DNA of 64,000 nt from Azospirillum sp. TSH64 (GCF_003116035.1 NZ_LGQW01000015.1:2206902-2270901); one strand, 5' to 3'. Shown: positions 26,770 through 35,186, numbered from the stretch's first letter. The notes: a model not told the origin generated them from the sequence alone. Translations and numbers: made by a program.

Positions 26770-27158
26770 TGTCCATGAGCCCCGCCCTTTCCACCGCTTC
26801 GGCCGCGCGCAGCGCACTGCCCGCCTCGTCGCTGGTGGAGCGCGCCCAGGCCGCCGGGTTCGGCGTGCGCACCCTGGCAAAGATTTCCGATCTCGAGGCC
26901 AAGATCGACCCGGCAAAGCTTGCCCAGATCCGCAAGTCCGCCAACGAGTTCGAGAGCCAGTTCGTCTCGCAGTTGCTGGGCCCGATGTTCGAGGGGATCG
27001 GCACCGACGAGACCTTCGGCGGCGGGCGCGGGGAAGAGATGTTCCGCCCGATGCTGATCGAGCAGTTCGGCAAGCAGATCACCCAGCGCGGCGGCTTCGG
27101 CATCGCCAATCAGGTTTACGGAGAGCTTCTTCGCGCCCAGGAGGCCAGCCATGGATAA
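26769..27158 (+). CDS. Rod-binding protein (FlgJ N-terminal-domain type)
   Basis: 129 residues. The conserved rod-binding domain is 'KSANEFESQFVSQLLGPMFE', GGGRGEEMFRPMLIEQFGK and GGFGIANQVYGELLRAQEA. It corresponds only to the N-terminal half of enteric FlgJ; the muramidase half is absent, as usual in alphaproteobacteria, where a separate enzyme opens peptidoglycan. Translationally coupled to flgI (TGATG) and overlapping the next gene by eight bases. Confidence 0.9.
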   Translation: MSMSPALSTASAARSALPASSLVERAQAAGFGVRTLAKISDLEAKIDPAKLAQIRKSANEFESQFVSQLLGPMFEGIGTDETFGGGRGEEMFRPMLIEQFGKQITQRGGFGIANQVYGELLRAQEASHG

Positions 27159-27660
27159 GGTCGACGTTCGTTTCCCCCAGCAGCCCAAGCCGGCCGCCAA
27201 CCTGCCGAAGAACGCCCAGGAACGCGCGGTCGCGCTGATCGAGCTGATGGGCCGCCTGACCGCCCTGCTGGAACGCGAGGCCGCCGCCGTCCGCGCCCGC
27301 CGCCCGGCCAAGGAACTGGCGCAGATCGTCAAGGACAAGCAGCCGATGACCCTGGTCTATGAGGAGATCAGCCGCATGCTGCGCGTCGACCGCGAGGGGT
27401 TGGTCGCCCTGCCGCAGGAGTTGAAGACGTCGCTGAAGGACGCCACCGGCAGGCTTTATGCGGCCACCGCCGACAATGCCGAGGCCCTGCGCATCGGTGG
27501 CGAGGCGCAGAAGGTGATGGTCGATACCGTGGTGACCGTCATCACCCGCCAGCAGAAGGCGCCGACCACCGCCTATGCCGCCCACATGGGTGGCGGCCGC
27601 GGTTACTCCGCGCCGCCCAGCGGGCCGCGCACCTCGGCGGCGCTGAATACCCGGCTCTGA
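27151..27660 (+). CDS. flgN: FlgN-like flagellar chaperone
   Basis: 169 residues, mostly helical: 'RAVALIELMGRLTALLEREA' and 'QIVKDKQPMTLVYEEISRML', a layout like FlgN, the export chaperone of hook-junction proteins FlgK/FlgL, followed by a disordered Gly/Pro/Ser tail. Sequence similarity in this family is low, so the name rests on length, helices and operon position after flgI and the rod-binding gene. A terminator follows 40 bases after the stop. Confidence 0.75.
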   Translation: MDKVDVRFPQQPKPAANLPKNAQERAVALIELMGRLTALLEREAAAVRARRPAKELAQIVKDKQPMTLVYEEISRMLRVDREGLVALPQELKTSLKDATGRLYAATADNAEALRIGGEAQKVMVDTVVTVITRQQKAPTTAYAAHMGGGRGYSAPPSGPRTSAALNTRL

Positions 27661-27700
27661 TCCGATCAGCCTCCATCCATGACTGCCGAGCTTTTCGGAC

Positions 27701-27737
27701 GGCCGCCTCTCTCCACGGGGCGGCCTTTTTCTTTTTG
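27701..27737 (+). terminator. Rho-independent terminator of flgI operon
   Basis: GGCCGCC (27701-27707) pairs with GGCGGCC (27719-27725), followed directly by TTTTTCTTTTT on the plus strand. It ends the flgI-rod-binding-flgN operon. Confidence 0.85.
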
Positions 27738-27861
27738 TGCCCGCAGCCTGCGGCAAGAAAGGCCCCGCACCCGGCGGAATTTGCCGGTCTTGACCGTGCG
27801 ATGCGGCGGGAACTGCCGTCCCAATCCCACGCCGGCAGGCCCGATGACGGGGAGCCGAGGT

Positions 27862-27878
27862 TGGCCCGTCCGTTGCAT
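27862..27878 (+). promoter_or_regulatory. Sigma-54 promoter of fliK-flgD
   Basis: TGGCCCGTCCGTTGCAT: GG at 27863-27864, ten bases, GC at 27875-27876, with a consensus TTGCA -12 element. The -24 block is TGGCCC instead of TGGCAC. It lies 54 bases ahead of fliK, so transcription would begin about 40 bases upstream of ATG 27932. Confidence 0.75.
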
Positions 27879-27931
27879 TGGTCCCAGCGCATCGCCGTCG
27901 GTGCGTTTCGCCGTCCCTGAGAGGCCCTTCC

Positions 27932-29806
27932 ATGGAAGTCCAATCGAACAAAATCGCCGCGTCCTTGTTCGACGGTCTCAGCCAGTCCCAGCAGACGCAG
28001 GGGACTGGGACGAAGAACGACCTGTTCTCCAAGATGATGGACCGCATGCTGACCGATGCCGCGGCGCGCAAGCGCGAGCAGGCCGATGCGGCAGCCCGCG
28101 ACTCCGCGAAGGACGCGGCGAAGGACGCCGCCAAGGAGGCGGCAAAGGATGCCCGGGACGCCCGCGCCGCAGAGGCCCAGCGCCGGCAGCCGGTGCACAC
28201 GGAGCCGAAGCCCGACCTGACCCGCGACCGGACCGCTGAAGCCCGGCGCCGGCAGGATGCCGCCGACGCGACGCGCGCGGCCGAGCCGAAGGCTGGCAAG
28301 GACGACGACCCGAAGGTGCAGGCCCGCCAGGAGGACCACCGCCCGGCCAAGGCCGAGAGGCCGGCCAAAGACCTGTCCAGGACCGACAAGGCCTCCGGCA
28401 GCCCGGATAAGGTCAATGCAGATAAGGCGGGGGCGGACAAGGCCGATGCGGCGACGGCCACCAGTACCGCCGATGCCAAGGACGCCGCCGCGACCGATGA
28501 GTCAGCCTCGGCCGACGCCGCGGCACAGGGTGAAACCATGGCCGACGCCGGCGGTGAGGACATGTCGGATGATGCCGCCGAGGGACAGCCCACCGACCAG
28601 CCCGCCGACCAGCCGCTGCCGCCTGTCCAGCCCATGGCGCAGCAACCGATCCCGCAGGCGAGCGACCTGATCCTTGCCGGCCTGATGCCGGCCGGACAGA
28701 CGAAGGCACCGGACAGCACCGACGACGCGGCCGGCGGTGCCGACACCCCTGCAACCGGATCGGCCGCGCCTGTCGATCCCACCGCCCAGCTCGCAGCCCA
28801 GCTTGCCCAGGCGCAGGCCGCTGCCACCGGTGCCTCGGCGGCCGGTCAGGCGGGTGCGGAAGCCGCGGCGAAAGCCGGCGGCAAGACCGCCGCAGTCGGC
28901 GGCGATGCCGCCCAAACCGCGGATGCAACCCAGGCCGAGCCCGGCGCACGGCCCGACGCCGAGGCCCTGCCGACCGACGACACCGCCCTGCCCGACCGCT
29001 TCGCCGATCTGCTGGCCGCCGCCAAGGCGAAGGTCGGCGATGCCAGGCAATCCGGCAAGCATACCGGAACCGAGGGCGGCAGCCGGAACGATGCCCAGCC
29101 CCAGGCGCCGACCGCGATGCAGCAGCCGACCCCACCCATAGCGCCGGCCATGCCGGTGGCGGAAACAGTCGCGGCAGCCGCGACCGGTACCGCCGCAAAA
29201 GCCCTGGAGGGTATCGGAGGCATTGACGGAACCGCCGCGACCGGCGCTTCCGCCACCAGCCCGCATACCCATCCGGCGCTCGCCGCGATGGAAGGGATCC
29301 ATGCCGGCATTCCCGGCCTCGACCAGCCGCAGGCCGCCACCGCGACCCTGCGTCCGTCGCGCGGCGCCGGCATGCCGATGGGCGTGCATGACCAGATCGC
29401 CGTCCACATCAAGAAGAGCGTCGCCGACGAGGTCGACCAGTTCACCATCAACCTGCATCCGGCCGAACTGGGCCGGATCGACATCAAGCTGGACATCGGC
29501 GCCGATGGCCGGGTCAATGCGATGGTTGCGGTGGAAAAGGCACAGACGCTCGAACTTCTGCAACGCGACAGCCGCGGGTTGGAACGCGCTTTGCAAGACG
29601 CTGGATTGCAGACGGACGCCAACAGCCTGAACTTCAGCCTGCGCGGCGAAGGCAATCCCTTCGCAGGCGAGGGCCGGGGCGACGGCAAGGGGACCGGATC
29701 GGGCAAGCGCGGCCGCGGCTTCGGCGGTGGCGGCGACGATGACGGGTCCGATGGTGCCGTCTACACCGCGACGCTCGGTGACGGGCGCGTCGACATCCGC
29801 GCCTGA
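27932..29806 (+). CDS. fliK: Flagellar hook-length control protein FliK
   Basis: 624 residues. About 480 residues are low-complexity Ala/Asp/Lys/Gln-rich sequence, the ruler. The C-terminal hook-control domain follows: DQIAVHIKKSVADEVDQFTI, NLHPAELGRIDIKLDIG, then 'LELLQRDSRGLERALQDAGL', the standard FliK_C motif. FliK is secreted and switches export from hook to filament. GAGAGG precedes ATG 27932 behind a sigma-54 promoter. The tail after the domain is Gly/Asp-rich. Confidence 0.92.
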   Translation: MEVQSNKIAASLFDGLSQSQQTQGTGTKNDLFSKMMDRMLTDAAARKREQADAAARDSAKDAAKDAAKEAAKDARDARAAEAQRRQPVHTEPKPDLTRDRTAEARRRQDAADATRAAEPKAGKDDDPKVQARQEDHRPAKAERPAKDLSRTDKASGSPDKVNADKAGADKADAATATSTADAKDAAATDESASADAAAQGETMADAGGEDMSDDAAEGQPTDQPADQPLPPVQPMAQQPIPQASDLILAGLMPAGQTKAPDSTDDAAGGADTPATGSAAPVDPTAQLAAQLAQAQAAATGASAAGQAGAEAAAKAGGKTAAVGGDAAQTADATQAEPGARPDAEALPTDDTALPDRFADLLAAAKAKVGDARQSGKHTGTEGGSRNDAQPQAPTAMQQPTPPIAPAMPVAETVAAAATGTAAKALEGIGGIDGTAATGASATSPHTHPALAAMEGIHAGIPGLDQPQAATATLRPSRGAGMPMGVHDQIAVHIKKSVADEVDQFTINLHPAELGRIDIKLDIGADGRVNAMVAVEKAQTLELLQRDSRGLERALQDAGLQTDANSLNFSLRGEGNPFAGEGRGDGKGTGSGKRGRGFGGGGDDDGSDGAVYTATLGDGRVDIRA

Positions 29807-29883
29807 GCGGGGCCGGCCGACCCGGCCGCATCCCGCCGTCGCATCAGAGATTCCGGCCGACAGGGCCATAAAGGACGACCGCC

Positions 29884-30636
29884 ATGACCACGACCACCAA
29901 CACCACCAATACCCCGACCGTGAACCAGTACGGCACCTATTCGGGTGGTCTTTCCAAAGGGTCGAAGACGGCGACCGAAACCTCCAAGACGCCCCAGACC
30001 GATGCGGAAAAGACGGCATCCGCTACCAAGGGGCTGGGCGACAATTTCCAGACGTTCCTCACCATGCTGACCACGCAGATGAAGAACCAGGATCCGTTGA
30101 AGCCGCTCGACACCAACGACATGACCAAGCAGCTGGTCGATTTCGCCAACGTCGAGCAGAACATCGGCACCAACAGCCGCCTGGACAAGCTGGTGCAGTT
30201 GCAGTCGGCCGGCACCGCTTCGACCAACCTCGCCTATCTCGGCCGGACCGTCGCCTTCGAGGGCGACAATTTCCAGTACTCGCAGGGCATGACGCAGGCG
30301 CCGCTGGGCTATGAGCTGGCGACCTCGGCCAAGTCGGTGCGCGTCGACATCCTGGACTCCAACGGCAACATCATCCGCTCGATGCCCGGCGAAACCACCG
30401 CCGGCACCAAGCATGCCGTCAGTTGGGACTTCAAGGACAACAACGGCCGCGCGGTGCAGCCCGGCACCTATCGCATGAACGTGGCGCCGGTGTCCGAGAA
30501 CAAGAACGACACTATCAAGACCACCACCTACACCTTCGGCACGGTCGCCGGTATCGGCAACAACAAGGACGGCGAGACGGTGCTGAACATCGGCGCCAGC
30601 GAAGTCCCGCTATCGAAGCTGACCACCGTCTACTGA
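29884..30636 (+). CDS. flgD: Flagellar hook scaffold protein FlgD
   Basis: 250 residues: a Thr-rich N-terminus, the conserved LGDNFQTFLTMLTTQMKNQD and PLKPLDTNDMTKQLVDFANV, then the Tudor/FnIII-like part with VRVDILDSNGNIIRSMPGE and WDFKDNNGRAVQPGTYR. FlgD caps the growing hook. It is 77 bases downstream of fliK and probably shares its sigma-54 transcript. Confidence 0.96.
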   Translation: MTTTTNTTNTPTVNQYGTYSGGLSKGSKTATETSKTPQTDAEKTASATKGLGDNFQTFLTMLTTQMKNQDPLKPLDTNDMTKQLVDFANVEQNIGTNSRLDKLVQLQSAGTASTNLAYLGRTVAFEGDNFQYSQGMTQAPLGYELATSAKSVRVDILDSNGNIIRSMPGETTAGTKHAVSWDFKDNNGRAVQPGTYRMNVAPVSENKNDTIKTTTYTFGTVAGIGNNKDGETVLNIGASEVPLSKLTTVY

Positions 30637-30748
30637 CCCGGATTCGTTGTACCGACCGATTGCCGCAAGCCTGGACGGATGGGCCGCCGCGACCGCCCTG
30701 TCCGTTCGGGTGAGCAACTACCACCCGATAAAAAGTTAACCCTTTCGT

Positions 30749-30763
30749 TTAGGCATTTGTTAA
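30749..30763. promoter_or_regulatory. CtrA-like box upstream of sciP
   Basis: TTAG (30749-30752), seven bases, TTAA (30760-30763), one mismatch to TTAA-N7-TTAA; another TTAA lies at 30736-30739. The site is 63 bases ahead of sciP. In Caulobacter sciP is a CtrA target and its product inhibits CtrA, so this fits a negative loop. Confidence 0.55.
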
Positions 30764-30825
30764 GTGCCGGCGCATACAGTACCCCGAAATCGTGGAATCC
30801 ACAGTTTGGGTTGGAGCGTCCGCGC

Positions 30826-31152
30826 ATGGCACTCATCGAATTCGACATCGGCGACGACTCAGCAGCCGGTGCATCGGTCATTGGTCCTGAGGGGCGTCCC
30901 ATGACCGAAAACGACCTTCCCCCGCCCGACACCAAGCGTTGGGTGATGCGCCGCAAGGCGGAAGTGGTCGCTGGCGTCCGTTCGGGCCTGATAAGCCTGG
31001 AGGAAGCCTGCCGCCGCTACACGCTGTCGGTGGAGGAGTTCCTGTCCTGGCAGAGGCTGATCGACAGCCACGGGATGCGCGGCCTGCGCGCCACCCGATT
31101 GCAGGACTATCGTCCCGGCCAGGCGGTGCGCGACCGCATCGGCGCCGACTGA
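30826..31152 (+). CDS. sciP: CtrA inhibitor SciP (DUF1153)
   Basis: 108 residues. The core 'DTKRWVMRRKAEVVAGVRSG', LISLEEACRRYTLSVEEFLS and WQRLIDSHGMRGLRATRLQD is the trihelical SciP/DUF1153 DNA-binding domain that blocks CtrA-activated transcription. The protein has about 15 extra N-terminal residues compared with Caulobacter. ATG 30826 has GGAG ten bases upstream; the longer upstream frame lacks a binding site. A terminator follows. Confidence 0.93.
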   Translation: MALIEFDIGDDSAAGASVIGPEGRPMTENDLPPPDTKRWVMRRKAEVVAGVRSGLISLEEACRRYTLSVEEFLSWQRLIDSHGMRGLRATRLQDYRPGQAVRDRIGAD

Positions 31153-31172
31153 CGCAACGTGCCGGCTTGAGG

Positions 31173-31206
31173 AAGCGCCGTGGGTCCGTCCTGCGGCGCT
31201 TTCTTG
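31173..31206 (+). terminator. Terminator after sciP
   Basis: AAGCGCCG (31173-31180) pairs with CGGCGCTT (31194-31201), followed by TCTTGCG. The T run is short. The end of the convergent TetR gene is three bases further on. Confidence 0.6.
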
Positions 31207-31208
31207 CG

Positions 31209-31823
31209 TTAGATGCGCCGCTTGGCCTCGGGTGACTGTTTTTCCGCGCAGGCCCCATCGATCAGGGCCGCAGCCGCACTCGCCACCGCCTCGTTGCCCG
31301 GCCCCAGATCCAGCGCGCGGCCGGCGGCATAGGCGCCTTCCATCAGAAGCTGCAACTGACCGCACAGCCGGTCCGGATCATCGGCGCCCGCCGCGACCGC
31401 CATCGCATGCAGGCGGTCGCGGACCATGCGCTTATGCGCCAGCGCCAGCGCCCGTGCGGGGTTGGCGGGATCACGAAGTTCGGCGGCAGCGGTCGTGAAG
31501 GGACAGCCCTGGAATTTCGGATGATCGATCCAATGGCCGAGCGCCATGAAGATCGCCTTCATCTGGGCGCGCGAATCGCCAGGGTGGCGCGCAGTCACCC
31601 GGTCCCACCAAGCGGCGTGCTGGACCATGCTGCGCTCCAGATAGGCGCAGACCAGATCGTCCTTCGATGCGAAATTCCGATAAAGGCTCATCTTCGCGAC
31701 GCCGGACCGGGCGATGATCGTGTCGATGCCGACCGCGCGGATGCCCTCGCGATAGAACAGCTCTGCCGCGGTGTCGAGAATCCGTTCGCGCGCCGGCCTC
31801 CTCTCGCCTTCGACTCCACCCAT
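31209..31823 (-). CDS. TetR/AcrR-family transcriptional repressor
   Basis: 204 residues. The N-terminal HTH (ERILDTAAELFYREGIRAVG, then SLYRNFASKDDLV) is typical TetR; the C-terminal ligand domain contains 'HPKFQGCPFTTAAAEL', with the Cys common in regulators of the NemR/AcrR-type subgroup that sense electrophiles or fatty-acid-like ligands. It is divergent from the MaoC gene across a 19-bp perfect inverted repeat that presumably is its operator, so it likely represses both genes. Confidence 0.92.
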   Translation of the reverse strand: MGGVEGERRPARERILDTAAELFYREGIRAVGIDTIIARSGVAKMSLYRNFASKDDLVCAYLERSMVQHAAWWDRVTARHPGDSRAQMKAIFMALGHWIDHPKFQGCPFTTAAAELRDPANPARALALAHKRMVRDRLHAMAVAAGADDPDRLCGQLQLLMEGAYAAGRALDLGPGNEAVASAAAALIDGACAEKQSPEAKRRI

Positions 31824-31874
31824 CCGCCAACCCCCACCCGTTCACAACGGCCGGGTCCAAGCCCGGCATTGACA

Positions 31875-31925
31875 ATGATACAGACCTGTCTCTACCATCG
31901 CAATGAAGAGACAGGTCTGTATCAT
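31875..31925. promoter_or_regulatory. Double operator between tetR and MaoC genes
   Basis: ATGATACAGACCTGTCTCT (31875-31893) is repeated as its exact reverse complement at 31907-31925, separated by 13 bases. Each arm contains the pseudopalindrome AGAC-N2-GTCT, the typical TetR-family half-site pair, so the region offers two dimer sites with centres about 32 bp (three helical turns) apart. Confidence 0.82.
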
Positions 31926-31945
31926 CAAGAATGGAGTTCCGGGGG

Positions 31946-32389
31946 ATGCGCTATTTCGAGGATGTCGCGGTGGGCGACCGCTTCACTGGCGGACCGGTCA
32001 CGGTCGATGCGGCGGAAATCGTCGCCTATGCCGAAAAGTTCGATCCGCAGCCATTCCACCTGGACGCCGAGGCGGCGAAGGACACGCTGTTCCGCGGACT
32101 GGCTGCCAGCGGCTGGCACACCGCCGGGATGACGATGCGGATGATCGTGGGAAGCAACGCCGAGTTGGCCGGCGGCTATATCGGCATGGGGGTTGACCAG
32201 ATCAGCTGGCCGCGCCCGACCCGTCCCGGCGACGTGCTGCGCATTGAGATGGAAGTTCTGGAGGCCCGGCGTTCCGCCAAGCGGCCCGACCAGGGCGTGC
32301 TGCGGGTGAAGACCACCACCCTCAACCAGAACGGCGAGGTGGTGCAGACCATGATCGCCAACCTGCTGGCCCCCGGCCGTCCGGCCTGA
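31946..32389 (+). CDS. MaoC-family dehydratase
   Basis: 147 residues of hot-dog fold: MRYFEDVAVGDRF, the hydratase motif 'YAEKFDPQPFHLDAEAA' with catalytic Asp/His, and RPTRPGDVLRIEMEVLE. MaoC enzymes hydrate enoyl-CoA thioesters. ATG 31946 is chosen because GGAG lies nine bases upstream; ATG 31931, five codons earlier, has none. It is controlled by the divergent TetR gene through the inverted-repeat operator. The native substrate is unknown. Confidence 0.88.
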   Translation: MRYFEDVAVGDRFTGGPVTVDAAEIVAYAEKFDPQPFHLDAEAAKDTLFRGLAASGWHTAGMTMRMIVGSNAELAGGYIGMGVDQISWPRPTRPGDVLRIEMEVLEARRSAKRPDQGVLRVKTTTLNQNGEVVQTMIANLLAPGRPA

Positions 32390-32409
32390 CGGGAACAGGC
32401 GTAAAAGAA

Positions 32410-32441
32410 AGCCCCCGCATCCGGGACAGGATGCGGGGGCT
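32410..32441 (-). terminator. Rho-independent terminator of takP-like copy 2
   Basis: AGCCCCCGCATCC (32410-32422) pairs perfectly with GGATGCGGGGGCT (32429-32441). On the minus strand the 13-bp stem is followed by TTTCTTTTAC; the plus side lacks T's, though the stem also lies just after the MaoC stop. Confidence 0.82.
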
Positions 32442-32474
32442 GCAAACGTCAACCTATGCCGTCAACACTGACCG

Positions 32475-33563
32475 TCAGCGCTTCAGACCGGCGGTGAAGG
32501 CGAAGTTGTCGAAGGAGTTCTCGGCCACCCGGAACCACAGATATTCGTCGTCGCGGAACTTCTTCCACGGCTCGTAGATCTTGGCAAACTTCGGGTTGGT
32601 CTTGGCAGTCTCTTCATACAGTTCGGTCGCCGCCTTGTAGCAGGCTTCCATCACCTCGCGCGGGAAGGGCCGCAACTGAGCGCCGCCGGCGACCAGACGG
32701 CGCAGAGCCGCCGGGTTTTCCGCGTCGTACTTGGCGTTCATGGTCAGGTTGGCCTCGAAGCAGGCGGCTTCCAGAACGGCCTTGTACTGCTTGGGCAGCT
32801 GGTCCCACTGCTGCTTGTTGACCAGCAGCGAGACGTTCAGCCCGCCTTCCCACCAGCCCGGATAGTAGTAGTACTTGGCGACCTTGTTGAAGCCGAGCTT
32901 CTCGTCGTCGTAGGGTCCGATCCACTCGGCGGCATCGATGGTGCCCTTTTCCAGCGACGGGTAGATGTCGCCGCCGGCGATCTGCTGCGGCACCGTGCCC
33001 AGCTTGGCCAGCACCTGCCCGGCGAAGCCGCCGATGCGGAACTTCAGGCCCTTCAGATCCTCGACGGTCTTGATCTCCTTGCGGAACCAGCCGCCCATCT
33101 GCACGCCGGTGTTGCCGGCCGGGAAGTTCATGACACCATAGCCGTCGAAGAACTCGCGCAGCAGGGCCATGCCGCCGCCATTGTAGATCCAGGCATTCTG
33201 CTGGCGGGCGTTCAGGCCGAAGGGCACCGTCGCGTCGAAGGTGAAAGTCGGATCCTTGCCGACATAGTAATAGCTGGCGGTGTGGCCGCACTCGACCGTG
33301 CCGTTCTGCACCGCGTCCAGCACCTGCAGACCGGGAACGATCTCACCGGCGGCGAAGGGGCGGATGGTGAATTTCCCGTCGGTCGCGGCGGCAACGCGGG
33401 CGGCAATGGTGTCGGCGGCACCGTAGATGGTGTCCAGGCTTTTGGGGAAGCTGGACGCCAGACGCCAATGAATCTCCGGCTGGCTCTGCGCGATGGCCGG
33501 GGCCGCAAGCGTGCTGGCGGCGACGCCGACACCGGCGGAGGTCAGGAAGGAACGACGCTTCAT
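32475..33563 (-). CDS. TakP-like TRAP transporter substrate-binding protein (copy 2)
   Basis: 362 residues, nearly colinear with the protein at 3766-4863: the same twin-arginine-type signal ([20 protein letters not shown]), [59 protein letters not shown] and [11 protein letters not shown]. Like copy 1 it probably binds alpha-keto acids or similar carboxylates in the periplasm and has no dctQM partner nearby. GAGGAA lies six bases ahead of ATG 33563. Differences concentrate in the C-terminal half, so ligand preference may have diverged. Confidence 0.93.
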   Translation of the reverse strand: MKRRSFLTSAGVGVAASTLAAPAIAQSQPEIHWRLASSFPKSLDTIYGAADTIAARVAAATDGKFTIRPFAAGEIVPGLQVLDAVQNGTVECGHTASYYYVGKDPTFTFDATVPFGLNARQQNAWIYNGGGMALLREFFDGYGVMNFPAGNTGVQMGGWFRKEIKTVEDLKGLKFRIGGFAGQVLAKLGTVPQQIAGGDIYPSLEKGTIDAAEWIGPYDDEKLGFNKVAKYYYYPGWWEGGLNVSLLVNKQQWDQLPKQYKAVLEAACFEANLTMNAKYDAENPAALRRLVAGGAQLRPFPREVMEACYKAATELYEETAKTNPKFAKIYEPWKKFRDDEYLWFRVAENSFDNFAFTAGLKR

Positions 33564-34141
33564 GAACGTTTCCTCATCGTTATGGCCATGGCGCCGGTTG
33601 AGCGATGACGCCACTTGCCGAACAGAAGACACTATGGTGTCCGAACAATCCTAGAAATCGCAACGTCTACCCGACAATTCGTTAAATTGCATAGCTTCCA
33701 TTCCGGTTTTATTTCGTCGCGTAAAAAATACAGTGCGCTCACGCGACTGGAGCGGCGCCAAGTGGTCATCGCTCTATCCGGGATTTTTCAAAGCAATGCA
33801 TCGCGGGATGGCATGGCAATCCTGTATCCGCTCTGGCGAGCAGCCATCAGCCGTATCGATCAACCGCGGAACCGTCTTGTCGTTGCCTGAATGGTTACAT
33901 GTACCGATGATATATTCGACAGGCGAAACGGCACCCACCCCTACTTTCGTTCATGGGCTTGGCCGTGACGACCTTGCGATGCCAACGGTTCCGCCGACGG
34001 CGTTCGCCCACCCATAAGGGCGAACAAATGCATTCACATGCAACTTCCGGATCCAGCCGATGGTAATGCTTGGCATGTTTGCGCGGCGGTCGGGGCGGCG
34101 GAACGGCCACCGCCCGCGCCGCACTGACGGAGGGCAAGAGG
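33564..34141. other. Intergenic region with AT-richer tracts
   Basis: 578 bases upstream of TRAP copy 2 and of the 24-residue peptide. Several tracts (33640-33740 and 33890-33920) are clearly more AT-rich than the surroundings, as expected for promoters or older inserted DNA. Open frames here lack ribosome binding sites and look non-coding. Confidence 0.4.
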
Positions 34142-34216
34142 ATGGACAAAATCCTCACTCTCCTGATCCTGCTGTTGCAGGTGGTCAAGCTGCTGCTTGA
34201 GCACCTGAACCGCTGA
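34142..34216 (+). CDS. 24-residue hydrophobic peptide
   Basis: A 25-codon frame encoding MDKILTLLILLL, then QVVKLLLEHLNR: a single leucine-rich helix long enough to span a membrane, with charged ends. The ribosome binding site is excellent (GGAGGGCAAGAGG directly before ATG 34142). Possible roles are a small membrane protein, a leader peptide or a type I toxin-like peptide; the sequence does not decide. No downstream gene in the same direction, since mtnP is convergent. Confidence 0.55.
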   Translation: MDKILTLLILLLQVVKLLLEHLNR

Positions 34217-34298
34217 TCGGGCGGCCGTGCCGGGGGTTACGGCCCCGGTACGCCCGTTCCAAAAAATAGTGCCTTTTCACCCCCCCCCCGGCAACCGC

Positions 34299-35186
34299 TC
34301 AGCCCAGCGTGCGCTTCACGATCAGCGACAGCTTTTCCAGCATCGCCGGATCGCGGTGGCCGGGAGCCGTCATGATGGCGTTATCGAGCGCCGTGTGGCA
34401 GCCCTGGACGCATGGCCCCTCGCGCCGCGCCACCTTCGGTGCCAGCGCCGCCACCAGGGAGCGGGCCTTGCCGGCATTGGCGACCACCACGCGGATCACC
34501 GCATCGACCGAGACATGGTCGTGCCCCTCGTGCCAGCAATCGTAATCGGTGACCATGGCGACGGTCGCGTAGCACATCTCCGCCTCGCGGGCGAGCTTGG
34601 CCTCCGGCATGTTGGTCATGCCGATGACGTCACAGCCCCAACTGCGGTAGAGGTTCGATTCGGCGACTGTGGAGAATTGCGGCCCCTCCATCACCATGTA
34701 GGTGCCGCGCCGCTGGTGCGGAATGTCCAGCTCGGCCAGCGCCTCCTCGATCAGGTCGCCGAGCCGCCCGCAGACCGGATGGCCCAGCGCCACATGGGCG
34801 ACCAGCCCGCTGCCGAAGAAGGTCTTGTCGCGGGCGAAGGTGCGGTCGATGAACTGGTCGATCACCACGAAGGTGCCGGGTGGCAGATGCTCCTTCAGCG
34901 AGCCGACCGCCGACACCGACAGGATCTCGGTCACGCCCAGCTGTTTCAGCGCATGGATGTTGGCGCGGAAGTTCAGCTCCGACGGCGGAATGCGGTGGCC
35001 GCGGCCGTGGCGCGGCAGGAAGACCAGCTTCCGGCCCGCCAGTTCGCCGGTCAGCAGTTCGTCGGACGGCTCGCCGAAGGGGGTCGTCACCTTGACCCAG
35101 CGGGTGTTCTCCAGCCCGTCGATGTCGTACAGGCCGCTGCCGCCGATCACGCCCAGAACAGTCTCGCCACTCTTGCCGTCGCTCAT
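34299..35186 (-). CDS. mtnP: S-methyl-5'-thioadenosine phosphorylase
   Basis: 295 residues of the PNP/MTAP family: VLGVIGGSGLYDIDG, FLPRHGRGHRIPPSELNFRA, 'ILSVSAVGSLKEHLPPG', MVMEGPQFSTVAES and MVTDYDCWHEGHDHV, with the Asp substitutions that favour 6-aminopurine (MTA) over guanosine. It cleaves MTA to adenine and methylthioribose-1-phosphate in methionine salvage. Start ATG 35186. Confidence 0.94.
   Translation of the reverse strand: MSDGKSGETVLGVIGGSGLYDIDGLENTRWVKVTTPFGEPSDELLTGELAGRKLVFLPRHGRGHRIPPSELNFRANIHALKQLGVTEILSVSAVGSLKEHLPPGTFVVIDQFIDRTFARDKTFFGSGLVAHVALGHPVCGRLGDLIEEALAELDIPHQRRGTYMVMEGPQFSTVAESNLYRSWGCDVIGMTNMPEAKLAREAEMCYATVAMVTDYDCWHEGHDHVSVDAVIRVVVANAGKARSLVAALAPKVARREGPCVQGCHTALDNAIMTAPGHRDPAMLEKLSLIVKRTLG

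Noticed and set aside
33615..33890. 91-codon plus-strand frame upstream of TRAP copy 2
   Set aside because: No ribosome binding site, odd composition and position in AT-rich promoter-like DNA.
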